DNA of 64,000 bases from Tetrapyrgos nigripes (lineage: Eukaryota; Basidiomycota; Agaricomycetes; Agaricales; Campanellaceae). Below, in pieces: positions 1 to 11,033 of this stretch. The position numbers and the translations under genes are program-made. The notes under the pieces were generated by a model that was not told where the DNA came from, did not search any database, and was given only the letters and a program-made list of their open reading frames with translations. Each line of letters begins with the position of its first letter. Positions within the stretch are counted from its first letter, which is position 1. The DNA lies in NCBI GenBank assembly GCA_013368315.1, contig JAACJM010000001.1, positions 558,001 to 622,000 on the forward strand, in the 5' to 3' direction.

Positions 1-507
1 ATTTTTGGGAGAAGACTCGAAGGGTACATCGATAGAAAAGTCTGGCTCTCTGCTCACAGGCAGGCGAGCATTTTCGCGGATGTTTTTGAGTGCTTGGACA
101 ACACTCGGAGGATTATCGAGTTGCTGCACATATGACCTGTGTTTGAAAGCACCGACAGCGGACGGTAGGACAGGACCAAATGAGGCTGCAGCGGCTATTC
201 CGAGGCAGCGAGCTGGCAAGGAGATGGGACGGCCACGCGTGGCGAAATAGGCAAGACCAGCAAACGTAGCAGTGGTGACAGGGACGTAAGTGTTCAAGGA
301 CTGGTTGAAGGAAATTATAGCGGTGGTGAGCAGGGCATCTTTGTGAGAAATTGTGCCAGCATCTCGTTCTTGCTGTAGAAGACGCGAGATATCTGCAGGG
401 GAATAGCGTGCGGAGAAAATGAGTTGTAGAAGGCTTCTCTGCACGTCGTAGTTCTGAGCGCGGTTGTCGTTCAAGCTTCCCCAGTCGACCCCCTCTGCCC
501 CAATCAT
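1..507 (-). CDS. Unknown membrane protein, N-terminal part (runs off left edge)
   Basis: The frame is open from an ATG at 507 down to base 1 without a stop, so at least 169 residues are encoded and the C-terminus lies outside the window. The protein begins MIGAEGVDWGSLNDN. A middle part from about residue 75 to 115 is hydrophobic and small-residue rich (AGLAYFATRGR, then LGIAAAASFGPVLPS), which suggests two short membrane segments or a hairpin. No catalytic motif or family is recognised. No intron is needed in the visible part. The first 11 codons are copied in inverted orientation at 1143-1178, next to the neighbouring RhoGEF gene. The ATG choice is supported by in-frame context but not by homology. 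Confidence 0.6.
   Translation of the reverse strand, partial: MIGAEGVDWGSLNDNRAQNYDVQRSLLQLIFSARYSPADISRLLQQERDAGTISHKDALLTTAIISFNQSLNTYVPVTTATFAGLAYFATRGRPISLPARCLGIAAAASFGPVLPSAVGAFKHRSYVQQLDNPPSVVQALKNIRENARLPVSREPDFSIDVPFESSPKN
472..506 (-). repeat. Inverted repeat, arm A (covers start of left-edge gene)
   Basis: Read on the minus strand, this 35-bp stretch matches 1143-1178 on the plus strand, except that the second copy has one more G in a G run. The arm ends at the palindromic AAGCTT. It lies over the first codons of the left-edge gene. Confidence 0.85.
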
Positions 508-1233
508 GTGGCTTGCACGTGGTCTACAGGAGACTATAGGAAGCTAGTGGGCATATCTCCCAACACCGCCGTAGACTATCGGTTAAGCTTTCAGCCCGGG
601 ACCGCTCGACGAGGTTTCGATCCTCTTTTGGTGCATTTTTTTCGGAAATGTTATTGTGTAACAATTTCATTGTTCAAATCCTATTCACGGCTATTTTACA
701 CTTCAATGAATGAGCAGCAGCCCGTGTCTATTGACATGGTCGGTTAGGTGCCTCAAAAGACATTTCAGTCAGTGCCATGAGATCCAAACGGCAGGTATAG
801 TACATTCTACATACCCCCAGGCGTTACATTACAGTTAAGAAAGCATTTTGTCATTGCCGGAAATGGTCTGCATCCTCACCTGAGGCCCCGCCTGAGTGAA
901 GCAAATGACGAGCTTCGGTAGGGCTTTGGTAGTCTCATCAAAGTCTCATACTTACCCAATATTAGGGCTTCGGCGCGTTCACAGTCTTTCTGCCATCTTG
1001 AAAAATTGTATTTAAATTAATTGTACATATAATCTATTTTAGTGCTTTAGATCACCTTTCTATGAGGTAGAAAGTGAGCAAGATGCGAAAGAGGATTGAG
1101 GCGAGGATTTTGAGGCGCGTCAAGAGTCACGTACCATTCACGTGATTGGGGCAGAGGGGGGTCGACTGGGGAAGCTTGTCGTTCATGTTGGTCAAAGGAC
1201 ACGTGACCTCATTTCAGCTTGACTCCGGAGAGT
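508..1233. promoter_or_regulatory. Divergent intergenic region between left-edge gene and RhoGEF
   Basis: These 726 bp separate two divergently transcribed genes, so both promoters must lie here. The stretch carries AT-rich patches near 1005-1040 and the second arm of an inverted repeat at 1143-1178. I see no convincing coding exon or RNA gene in it. Confidence 0.4.
1143..1178 (+). repeat. Inverted repeat, arm B (upstream of RhoGEF)
   Basis: This 36-bp stretch repeats the start of the left-edge gene in opposite orientation. It sits about 55 bp before the RhoGEF start codon, so it lies in that gene's promoter or 5' leader. One extra G breaks the copied reading frame. Confidence 0.85.
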
Positions 1234-4200
1234 ATGGACGCCAAATTGCCTCCCATTCCTCCCAAAGACGACGACGACGACCTCCAGGACCTTCCCCAGC
1301 CCCCTCCAAAGTTTGCTCCGTCGTCCCGAGCTTCTCCTTCTTTACCTCGTTCGTCCTTTACCTTTCAATATCCATCTCTCCGCTCACACTTCCTTTCCAG
1401 CTCTTACTCCTTCCGCTCCTTCATCTCCTCCTCAATCACCAGCCGTACAACCCACTCCTTCCGATGCCTCAAAACCCAAAAAATCGAATCCTTTAAATGA
1501 TCTCATCGACACCGAACGGTCTTATGTCGACCAGCTAACTGGAGTCATCAGAGTGCGCTCCTTTTCCCTATTCGCTGCTCTTTCTTATGGTTTTATAGAA
1601 AGTCGCTGCAGCATGGTCTCGTTCAAATCTACCGCCTACAGAACTCGATACAATGTTTCGTAGCATAGAGAGCGTCTACAAAGCTAACAGATCCCTCCTT
1701 GCCGTCAGTTACGCCGCCTCGTTTCTGGACGATATTCTGAATGCCTTTTCTTTCATCTTTAGAAACTCAAGGAAATTGGGACGAATCCGTCTTCCCCCAA
1801 AGCTTTGGGCGATCTACTGATGCGCTGGGTTCGTCCATCAAGCCCATAACATTGCCTTTTTTGTCAACTCATCCTCACCCAGATCGACGACCTGGAAACC
1901 CCATACTCCAACTATTGCGCCAAGTACAGCTCCGGATTCGACGAATGGGAACCCGTCCAATCGAACCCCAAACTCGCCTCTGTTTTGTCCACTTTTTCCG
2001 CTGCGACACCTCCGCCGGCGTCAGTGTTGTCAAATCCCTCTGATCCTCCCCTGTGGACCCTTGATATACTCTTCCTTTTACCCAAGGGTCGCCTCAAGTA
2101 TTACAAGAAGCTCTACACACGACTACTCAAGAGTACCGCTCCTGGCAGAAGCGACCATAGATTGTTGGTCGGTGCTGTGAGCAAGCTAGACCGGCTTTTT
2201 GACACCCTTGAACAACGAGAAAAGGTCAAAGTGGGCGAGTCGAGCACATCTCCAACCCCCAAAACACCCCCTGAGTCAGAGGATCAAGTTGTGATGGACA
2301 TGCGAAGCCTCAGTATGCGCAGCTCAGGGTTGGAACCTGCTCCTCGAGACTCTGCTGCTACGAACAGTGAAACTAGTTCACTTCGTGACAGTTCCACTTC
2401 CGGGGGGTGAGTGGATGTATTCGCGCCTCGTGTACTTGTTGACATTTCTTCCGCAGTGAAAGGCTGTCAAAAGACACAATATCGACATCAATCAGTCGAG
2501 GCTCATCGGCCACAATGTCGATGCCGATAACAGAACTGGAACGGCGTCTATCCACGCAGCGCACGTTGGACATCTTCACTATGAACCCTAAAGTAAATGA
2601 TTTTCTTCAATTGCAGATGACGTAACTCAACGATCCCTGATCTGCAGGCAGTCCGACTTCAAATGGTTCCTCCGTCATTGCCCTTCACGCGTGAAATGCG
2701 TTGCTCCCTTGACATCGTCATTCGCCTGACACCTCGCGCAACCGGGGTGGAACTTGTACATTCGCGCGGTCATATTTTTCTTCTTTCGGATCTGTTTCTT
2801 ATCTGTGAAAGGATGACACCCGAAGAGCGATCACAACAAGTTGATGGTGCCGACATGTGGTTGTGTTATCCCCCCCTGGCTGGAAAAGTTTTAAGGGTTT
2901 CTGAAGTGCCAGGTCAAGGTTGGTTGTTTTCATGTGCCTATGACGCTCAGTAATGACTTTGGTGTTGCAGACACCCTACTCCAAGTTCACATTATGAGAA
3001 AAGAGACACTAATCTTAGAGGCGGAATCTGTGAAAGCGCGCGACGCTCTCATCAGGGATTTCAAAGAATGTACAGAATTTGCTTCATCAGGTTAGTATTA
3101 ACGCTCCGTTGCTCGCATTAGCTCATTGGCATCTTCTCATAGTGGGTCCGATATCAAAACAACCGCCTCCTCCTTTACCTCCTTTACCTGGATCATTGAA
3201 ACCCATGAGTGCACCGACAACTCCGTCAGATAGACAGGACTCGGTGTCTCCCAGGGCTTCTTTTGAACCAAGGGCTGATCAACATAGGTCATTCGATGGG
3301 CCACCCGCTGGTGCTCCTTTGCCAATAGCTAAAGATCATTCCTTGTCTCCTCGACCATCGGTTTCTAGCTCAAATGGATCCATCTCCGCTGGTCAGAGAC
3401 TGAGTCCTGGGCAATCTCTCGGACCTGGGCAAATAATAGATCCTGGACAAGTCTATAGAAGTACAAGTATGGCTTCACACAGGAGCTATGATTCGACGCG
3501 CTCTGGATATGATTCTGGGCCTCCGCCAATGAATGGGCCTCATCCTATGATGCCAGGAATACCTCCAAACGACGTGATGCAGCGAGGGCAGCAACCATTC
3601 AACCCACACCCGAACTTTCCCCCACCAAACCAGCAACCCTTTGGTCGTCCCATCGGTCCTGGTATGGGACCAATCTCTCGTCCACCATCTGCACCTTCTG
3701 GTCAACCGAACGGGCTGCGAAAGGGACCCTCCACACGTTCCCTGTCTTCTATGCACGACGAATACAGATCTCCTCCTGCTTCTGCCCCTCCTCTTCCTCA
3801 CCATCCTGGTGGATATCCTCCATCGCAATACAATCCCAACTTCCATCCTGGTCCAGGATACGGACCAAATCCGACATTACACTCACCCCAACCTCGGGCT
3901 GTACTCCCATCGGCACAACTCGATTTAGTGAGGTCTTCCACATTCAGGTCAGATGAATCGAGTCCCCCCAATTCTCCCATCAACGAGCCATCTGCGCTTC
4001 CGTCTGGACCAGTCACCTCGATCATTGCGGCTACGATGAAATGCAAAGTGTTCCTGAAGCAGCAGCATGCTCAATGGAAATCATTAGGTAGTGCAAAACT
4101 AAAGGTATACAAGCAGAGCCCTACCAATCTTAAACAATTGGTCGTGGAATCGGAGAAGGACAAGGTCATGATCTCCACGATTATCCTGTCCGACGGAGTA

Positions 4201-4350
4201 GAGCGCGTAGGCAAGACTGGTGTGGCAGTTGAGGTCACTGACCAAGGCCGTCGGACGGGGATTGTGTACATGATACAACTTCGGAACGAGACTTCTGCCG
4301 GCGGATTATTCACCACCCTGTTAGAAGGGTCAGACAGGTCGAGGGGATGA
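1234..4350 (+). CDS. Rho guanine nucleotide exchange factor (DH-PH)
   Basis: This protein of about 900 residues should activate a Rho/Cdc42-type GTPase by exchanging GDP for GTP at the cell cortex. After a proline-rich N-terminus (MDAKLPPIPPK, acidic DDDDD), a DH domain starts near residue 85 with NDLIDTERSYVDQL, the usual first helix. It continues over several exons through LETPYSNYC and ILFLLPKGRLKYYKKL. A PH-like domain follows (SRGHIFLLSDLFLICERM). A long Pro/Ser/Gly-rich linker then leads to a last folded region of about 110 residues (TMKCKVFLKQQHAQWKSLG) that resembles another PH-like module. Introns of about 50 nt fit GT-AG borders, for example 1349-1400. The exact GTPase partner cannot be told from the sequence. 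Confidence 0.85.
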
Positions 4351-4709
4351 GATCGTTCACATCTACGATTTGAATACAGACGAGGATTCTGTAGTGCCCT
4401 TCTGGGCCGTTTCTCTTTAGTACCTTTGATTTCTTTTTGTCATTGGGTTACATAGATCGGGAAGTAGTATTCTGGGACAATTGAAGCCGCTCTTTTTCTC
4501 CCTTTTATTTTCTTTTTACTGCTACAATGATTCGCTCATTCATACATACCCTCATCGCATCTCTGATATCTCTACGCTTTCATCCAGGATCTTTCGTTTG
4601 TTTTACTCACTACATTAATTCTAGTCTATGTACCTGCCGCTGTGCTTCTACCTACGTGAGATTAAGGAATGGAATACACCTCCGGGTATCTCTCAAGTCC
4701 GTCGCAAAG
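4351..4709. other. Convergent 3' intergenic region
   Basis: This stretch lies between the stop codons of the RhoGEF and the Ngl2-like gene. It is T-rich on the plus strand near 4420-4520, as expected for a 3' untranslated region. I see no gene in it. Confidence 0.5.
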
Positions 4710-6427
4710 TCAAGTGGAGAAGAGGAGGTCTGCACTCAAAGAAACATGATCGCTACCACAGACGCCTTTCCGAGGCAGTCCAGGTTCAAGGTCTTCTGTC
4801 TTGGGAGGTACTAACAAGCCAGTCACGGAGGACCGGCTACTGGAGTCTATGACAAAAATGTAATCTGGTAATATATCGGTCATTGAGAAACTTCAGAATT
4901 GATGTATTCCGTATTGATTCCGTACCTAGAACGGTTTTCCAATAATGCGTGTAGCTTGTCCATTGCGGTTCATAGGCACCGTGTCTATCAGGCTGGAGGT
5001 CCACTCTATTTCCGAAAAGGGGGACTGATTCTGCATTATTGGATTCAGTGAAATTTCGCATGCCAATGTCATAAGCGCTTTTCAGCGGAGGGCCGCTGCT
5101 TGCGAAGAGGTCGTGTAATTCTGTTGGTGACAAAAGTCCATCCGAAGCCGCCGCAGGGCGGGCATTGGTGATAGTACGATCGGGATCCGCTTCTTCCTCG
5201 TTTTCATCCTGGGTAATTGCTTTTGCAGGGTCAGGAGTGACACTCGGATCTATAGTGGCATGCACGACTTGAGACGTCTTCAGGTAGTCGATTTGACTAG
5301 GTAATAACGGATCACCGGTAACGAGGGAATAAGCAGCGTCGTCCGGAGCGAAGTTGAAGTCTGACAGGAGGGTTCGTTGGAATGCAAATTGACAATTGGT
5401 TGCATACTCGCCACCACTGATGATACAGGGCCAACGTCCACGGTTTAGGGTGTCCCTGAACTTGACAACTTCTCTTTTCAAGATCCCAGCTTGCCTTAAG
5501 ATTTATGTGTCAGAGCAGACAGACATATTGTAGGGTACGGACTTACCTCGCTCTTTCATAAGTATATCTGGAAGATCAGTCAGACTTTTGACTTTTCATA
5601 CACGCAGCTGGTGGGAATTTACCGAGGATGCCAGAACAAATGCGTAGTAGCGACAATGAGTCCAAAATCACTCTGCTTATTTTTCAAAGCTACAATGTGG
5701 CCGATATTTTTGGTACGAAAGCTGGAGCCTCTGCGAGCAATCTCTGAGCCTTCGGAGCGAATTTCTTCATCATCATAGTGGACTAGTCGTGTGTCAAGTT
5801 CTTGGTACGAGTCCTTCTTGAACGCTATCAGACACCCGTGTTTTTTCCTGGGGCCTGAAGCATAACAATAAGAATAGCCGGCTTTCTCGAGTACCGGGAG
5901 CAGCTTTTCTAGGCGATCGACTTCCTGGGTTTATGATGCATCAAAACGACGATCGTGAGGGTATAGTCTGTTCAATACCTGCAAACAGAGAATATCGGCT
6001 TCTTGAGCAACAAGTTCTCGATATAGCATGTGCTCTCGCTGAGCGGCTTTGAGACAATCGCTTGTTGGAAACAGTTCACGTCCTTGATGTCGAAAGGTTA
6101 AACAGACATACCGGGGAAGGTTAAACGTCTACGCACGGACGAGACACTGAGCCAGCAACTTTAACAAACGTCAATCCAGGTATAGGGAGTCTTCAAGGAA
6201 AACACACAGACATTCCAAGTAAAGATTCTAACTCGATTGGCGCCATCTACATTTCGGGTATGTTCTAATTGAAGCCAAGGACGAGAAAGGACATTGCCCT
6301 GTTCTTGATTCTGGGGTAGTGATGCTTTTTCTTGCTGCTGCTTTAACCTTTTTGCTTTGCGTGCCTCTGAGAGAGCAATTTGTTCTGGGGTGAGACTAAC
6401 AGAGCGTTTTGATGATGAAGAAGCCAT
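4710..6427 (-). CDS. Ngl2/Angel-like EEP-family nuclease
   Basis: The spliced protein of about 430 residues belongs to the endonuclease/exonuclease/phosphatase fold, close to yeast Ngl2, an RNA 3' processing nuclease. Key elements are visible in order: FTWNLLAQCLVR near residue 70, ILCLQEVDRLEKLL with the metal-binding Glu, ATTHLFWHP, SGDFNFAPDDAAYSL with the Asp/Asn pair, YIFVID and the C-terminal catalytic SDHVSL. The SGDFN motif only forms if a GC-AG intron at 5361-5411 is removed. The start at 6427 (MASSSSKRS) gives a basic N-terminus. In-frame ATGs at 6460 and further up are possible but would run into the divergent M16 gene. Ngl2 acts on 5.8S rRNA in yeast; that substrate is an inference here. 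Confidence 0.85.
5361..5411 (-). other. GC-AG intron in the Ngl2-like gene
   Basis: The donor reads GCGAGT and the acceptor CTGTCAG. The 51 nt are a multiple of three and contain no stop, so the intron is easily missed. Removing it joins SG to DFNFAPDD and creates the conserved catalytic motif. The overlapping GTATGC donor would break the frame. Confidence 0.7.
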
Positions 6428-6491
6428 GAGCAGCGTTCTGACCAATGTCGATGGCTTCATAAAAATTTGAGCCGGTCCGTCACGCGTGCTC
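6428..6491. promoter_or_regulatory. 64-bp divergent promoter, Ngl2-like / M16 protease
   Basis: Only 64 bp separate the two start codons, so the transcripts' 5' ends must be very short or overlap. No TATA box is evident. Confidence 0.5.
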
Positions 6492-9400
6492 ATGCTCTCT
6501 TCCATTTCTCGGTCAAGTCGGTTCCTCCGTTTACCTCTCAGGCCTCTTAGCAGCTCCCACTTATCCGTTCCATACCGCTCCTTTGCTTCTACCATCACCA
6601 CGAACCCCGTCATGTCTTCACCCAGGGAATCATTCGCCAACTTTGACCTCATCAAGAGAGTAAAGCTTGATTTCACAGATGTCACAATCTCAAAGTGGAA
6701 GAGTCGAGTCACTGGTCTTAGCGTTGTTCATCTCGACTATGAAGGTCAATCCGAATCTCTCACCACAAAGCATTTGTGCTGACAGATATTGCAGCTCCCA
6801 TCGTCAGTGGATATTTCGTAGTCGCAACAGAGAGTTGGTCATTATTTGAGATCCTACACGCGTCGAGAAACTCACAGATGGCTTGTAGTATTCGATGATT
6901 CTGGTTGCCCACATACATTGGAGCAGTAATGTTTCCTTTCTCAGGTTGTCTCACCGTAGTCTCATCTATATCAGTCTAGTCTTCATGGGCTCTGAAAAAT
7001 ATCCCTACAAAGGCATCATCGATCACTTTGCAAACCGGGGCTTTTCCAACGGAACCAATGCTTGGACGGACACCGACCACACTGCATACACAGTAGCCAC
7101 GGCCGGTGAACAGGGTTTCCTGCAAATACTACCAATTTACGTGGACCACATTCTTTATCCCACTATCAATAAAGCAGGGTCTGTATACTATCCTAATTAC
7201 ATGCACATATACTGAACTATCCTACAGATTTATCACAGAAGTGTGTTCTTCTCCGATCGAATTCAGGCGTGAACAATTGATGCAGATTGAGGATACAGGT
7301 TCACCACATTGATGGAAAGGGTCATGACTCTGGGGTTGTTTACAGTGAAATGCAAGGAAGGGAGAATACTTCTGGTGATCTTATGGCTCTCCGGTTTGTG
7401 TTCAACCTCGAGTTCTTATTCTCGTTTTCAATTAAGCCCTTTTTTTATCACAGTCAACAGCGCCTTCTTGATCCACCCGGAAGTGCATATAGAAGCGAAA
7501 CAGGTGGACTTATGGAGGCTTTGCGTGTACTGACAGCAGAACAAAGTGCGGGACTATTCATGGATATCATTCAACCTCATTCATCTCTTTACTAGTTCGC
7601 AAATATCACGGCTCTTATTATGTCCCACATAACTTGTCCCTCATCGTTGCCGGCAAGTTATCAAGTGGAACGTCATCCCTTCTCTCGGTCATCCAAGATC
7701 AAGTAGAGCCTAGTCTGATAAAGCACGGTCAGAATCTTGGCGCTCGGCCACCGGGATGGAAAAGGCCTTTTGTGGAGACACCAAGTGCTAATAGACAGCC
7801 CATACCGAAAACGATCAAGGACACAGTAGAGTTTCCGGAAAAAGACGAAAGTAGGTCCACTCTGCTTATCTTATGTTCACTCGGCTGATCAAATGCTCAA
7901 GGTGTGGGTGAATTGATAATAACTTTCCTTGGGCCTGCGCCAAATGAGTTCCTAGAAAGAAAAGTAAGACTATCTTTTTGGATGTGCTCACCCAATTGAC
8001 GAGACACTCCATTCAGGCATTAGACATCTTGGGGACGTACCTGACCTCTTCTGCTGTTGCTCCGTTGAATAAGGAATACGTGGAGACAGAATCGCCTTTG
8101 TGGTAAGTATACCTGCCCATTCTAGTTGCATCATATGCTGAATTTCCCAGCACCTACATATACTTCTCCGAAGATACACGAGCAACTCGTGTATCGCTTC
8201 CAATATATATAGGCTCCGTACCGACTGCTCATTTAGACACTTTCGATGAGAAACTCAAGGACAGCCTGAAAACGTATTGTCAAGGAAGGCATTGACATGG
8301 AACGTATGCAAATGGTTATCAATAGAGATGAACGCCAGGTAATTCTGAACGCTTCACTTGCTTCCTTCGTTCAGCTGACACAGTTCATCTCCTTTTTCAG
8401 TTACGAAGCAAGTTAGAATCTGCAAAGGGCGACACTTTCTCCGGAACCGTTATAACCGACTTTTTGTATGGCGCAGAAGATGGTTCAGAGCTGGGTCCGT
8501 CTATGGACGAGATCAATCAATATGCTGCCGTGCGTAAATGGACAAGCAAGCAATGGACAGATCTACTCCAAAAGTGCGTGTCAGTCGTCCAACAATCTGC
8601 AGTTTTCTCACATATCTCACTAGGTACTACATCGATCCACCTTCCGTTATTGTCGTTGGTCGCCCATCCGAAGCTTTAGCTGAGAAGTTGGAGGCTGACG
8701 AAAAACAACGGATATCTGCTCAAGTCAAACAACTCGGGGAGGAAGGTCTCAAGAAGGCTCAACAAGAACTCGACGAAGCCAAGGATGAAAACGACAAACC
8801 GATTCCGACTGAGATTCTGACCAAGTTCCATATTCCGAGTGTCAGCAGCATATCGTGGATACCAGTGCAGAGCGTTCAGCAGAAAGGCGAGGGCAGAGCC
8901 GTCAATGGTGTAGCGTCAAAGTCTGCTGTGTCGAGTTCTGCATTGACTGAGCGTATCAATGCGGATGGGAAAGAGTTGCCTTTCTTCGTACAATATGACC
9001 ATGTTGAAGTATGTGCTGATTTTATGGTTCAACCGGCTCTTGGTCCTAATCAGCGTCGTAGTCCGATTTCGTGACCATTCATGGCTTTTTCTCGCTGGAA
9101 AATCTACCCGAACGGCTGAAGAGGTGAGATGCTGCTTACCCTATTTCACTTTTTGAAACTGATCATGGTTCCATAGACATATCTCAACTTACCTCTCAGC
9201 ATTATTTTCTCTGCCAGTCAAGACATCGTCTGGACAGCACCTTTCCCATGAAGAGGTGATCAACAAATTGGACGACGAGACTGTCTCATACGAAGTTGGA
9301 CTCGGTGTTGCAAATTCTTTCTCCGAGATGCTGCGTGTCAGTATCAAAGTAGAGACTGCAGCTTACGAGACAGCCGTGGCCTGGTTAAAGGATATTGTCT

Positions 9401-10951
9401 ACGGAAGTGAATTCACCAAAGAAAGGTAAGTTGATAGTAATCCCCTATACCTCCCCATCATAATTTACGCTTTCCGACCCAGGTTATCAGTCACTATCGC
9501 CAAAATCCAACAATCCTTACCTGAACTGAAGAGAGACGGAAACACTGTGCTAGGATCCCTCTGGGCGGACTTGCTCCACAGCGAGTCTTCTACCTCACGA
9601 GCCGGTGGTGTTCTACCACAAGTAGAATTCATGCCGAAGCTCGCGAAGCAGTTGCAAGAGGATCCTGAGCAAGTACTGGCTGATTTCGAAGAGATCAGGA
9701 AACATGGTATGTCTGTTCTCAAATTCCCTTTTCCTCCCACTCAATGTCTTTTAGTAACCAATCCTGCTGGAATCCGCTTTTCTGTCACTGGAAACGTCAT
9801 GAAGGTGGCCAATCCCCGTAGTACTTGGGGGAAGTACTTCAACTTTATCGAGGTGAGCTGCAAAATCCTCCATCTTTCTTGAGTATCATCTGAGCCTTTT
9901 TCAGCCTGTCTCCCTTTCTCCAGTACCTTTTGCCTCCGAATATCTCAGTCGTGTGGGTCAAGAACCTGTCAAAAAGGTGAGATTCTAGACACCTTTATCC
10001 ATCTGCATAGCTGACGTAGAGATAACAGGCAGTTGTCATGAGTTTGCCAACGATCGAGAGCTCCTATGTTACGCATACAACGAAGGGTATCAAGGGCTTC
10101 GATCATCCGTTGTATCCCGCCTTCCGCGTTGCACTAGAGGTTCTCAATGCTACCGAGAGTTATCTCTGGGTGAGTGCATAGATTTTCTACGCGATCATTT
10201 GTATCTAAGCTATCGCTGTCCCCAGCGATACATCAGAGGATCTGGACTGGCATATGGAGCTTCTGTACATCTGGATCTTGAAGCAGGTTTGCTGAGCTTT
10301 TCCTTGTATAGGGTAAGTTTTCATTGGACTTGCGCTCTTCAAAACCTTATTTTTCGTCGACAGAGTTCAAACAGTATGAGTGCCTTCGAGGAAGCTTCCA
10401 CTGTCTTGAAAGGTCTTGCAGACGGATCGGTATGTATACTTGATTGCCATTCAGGCCTAAATCTGACAAAAAAGAATAGATTGCTCTGGAGGACACTACC
10501 CTTGACGCTGCTAAGAGTGGTATAGTCTACATGGTGACAAAAGCAGTATCGACAGCAGGAAGAGCTGTAAGAATTATGTTATCTACGTGTTGGTTTGCAT
10601 ATTAACCCTGCTGTGCAGGCTCAAGCTTCGTTTAACAACCAGGCCCTCAAGGATGTCCCACAAAATCATCAGGTCGACCTCTTGGAGAAGTTCCAAGCTG
10701 TCACCAAGGAGGAAGTCCTCGATATCATCAGAAAATACTTCTTGAACCTGTTCGATTCCAATTCTTCAGTAGGACTGGTGGTAACGGCTCCGTCAAAGGC
10801 TGACGGGATAGAGAGCGGATTGAAGGGATATGGTTATGAGGTTGAACGAAGGACATTAGAAGTTGATCCAAGTGAGCTGGAGGGTTCAGAGTACGACAGC
10901 GAGAGTGGGAGTGAATTTGAGAGTGACTCTGAGCTTGAAAGCAAGCTTTAG
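6492..10951 (+). CDS. M16-family metalloprotease (YOL098C/C05D11.1-like), with frameshift
   Basis: This multi-exon gene encodes about 1030 residues of an insulinase-type (M16) zinc peptidase. After splicing, the inverted zinc motif HTLEH appears in DDSGCPHTLEHLVFMGS (codons from 6912, across an intron). It is followed by YPYKGIIDHFANRGFSNGTN and by TDHTAYTVATAGEQGF, typical of this family. Two M16 halves follow, the second including YIRGSGLAYGA. The N-terminus MLSSISRSSRFLRLPLRP is Arg/Ser-rich without acids and looks like a mitochondrial presequence. The C-terminus is very acidic (ELEGSEYDSESGSEFESD). An AAAA run at 8269-8272 has one base too many: the conserved SLKRIVKEGIDMERM continues only in the shifted frame. 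I read this as an assembly error or a disabled allele. Confidence 0.88.
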
Positions 10952-11033
10952 GGACGTCTATATCACTGATATCGCTCACTACTATCCAGATATACATACT
11001 GTAGATTATCATGGTAATATACGACTACGGAGA

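Noticed and set aside
590..635. tRNA-like B-box (GAGGTTTCGATCCTC)
   Set aside because: A four-base-pair stem with a seven-base loop is present, but the loop does not start with TTC, and no matching acceptor, D or anticodon arms could be drawn.
3475..3943. Open frames of 120 and 64 residues on the minus strand
   Set aside because: They are antisense shadows of the Pro/Ser-rich linker of the RhoGEF; base composition explains the lack of stops.
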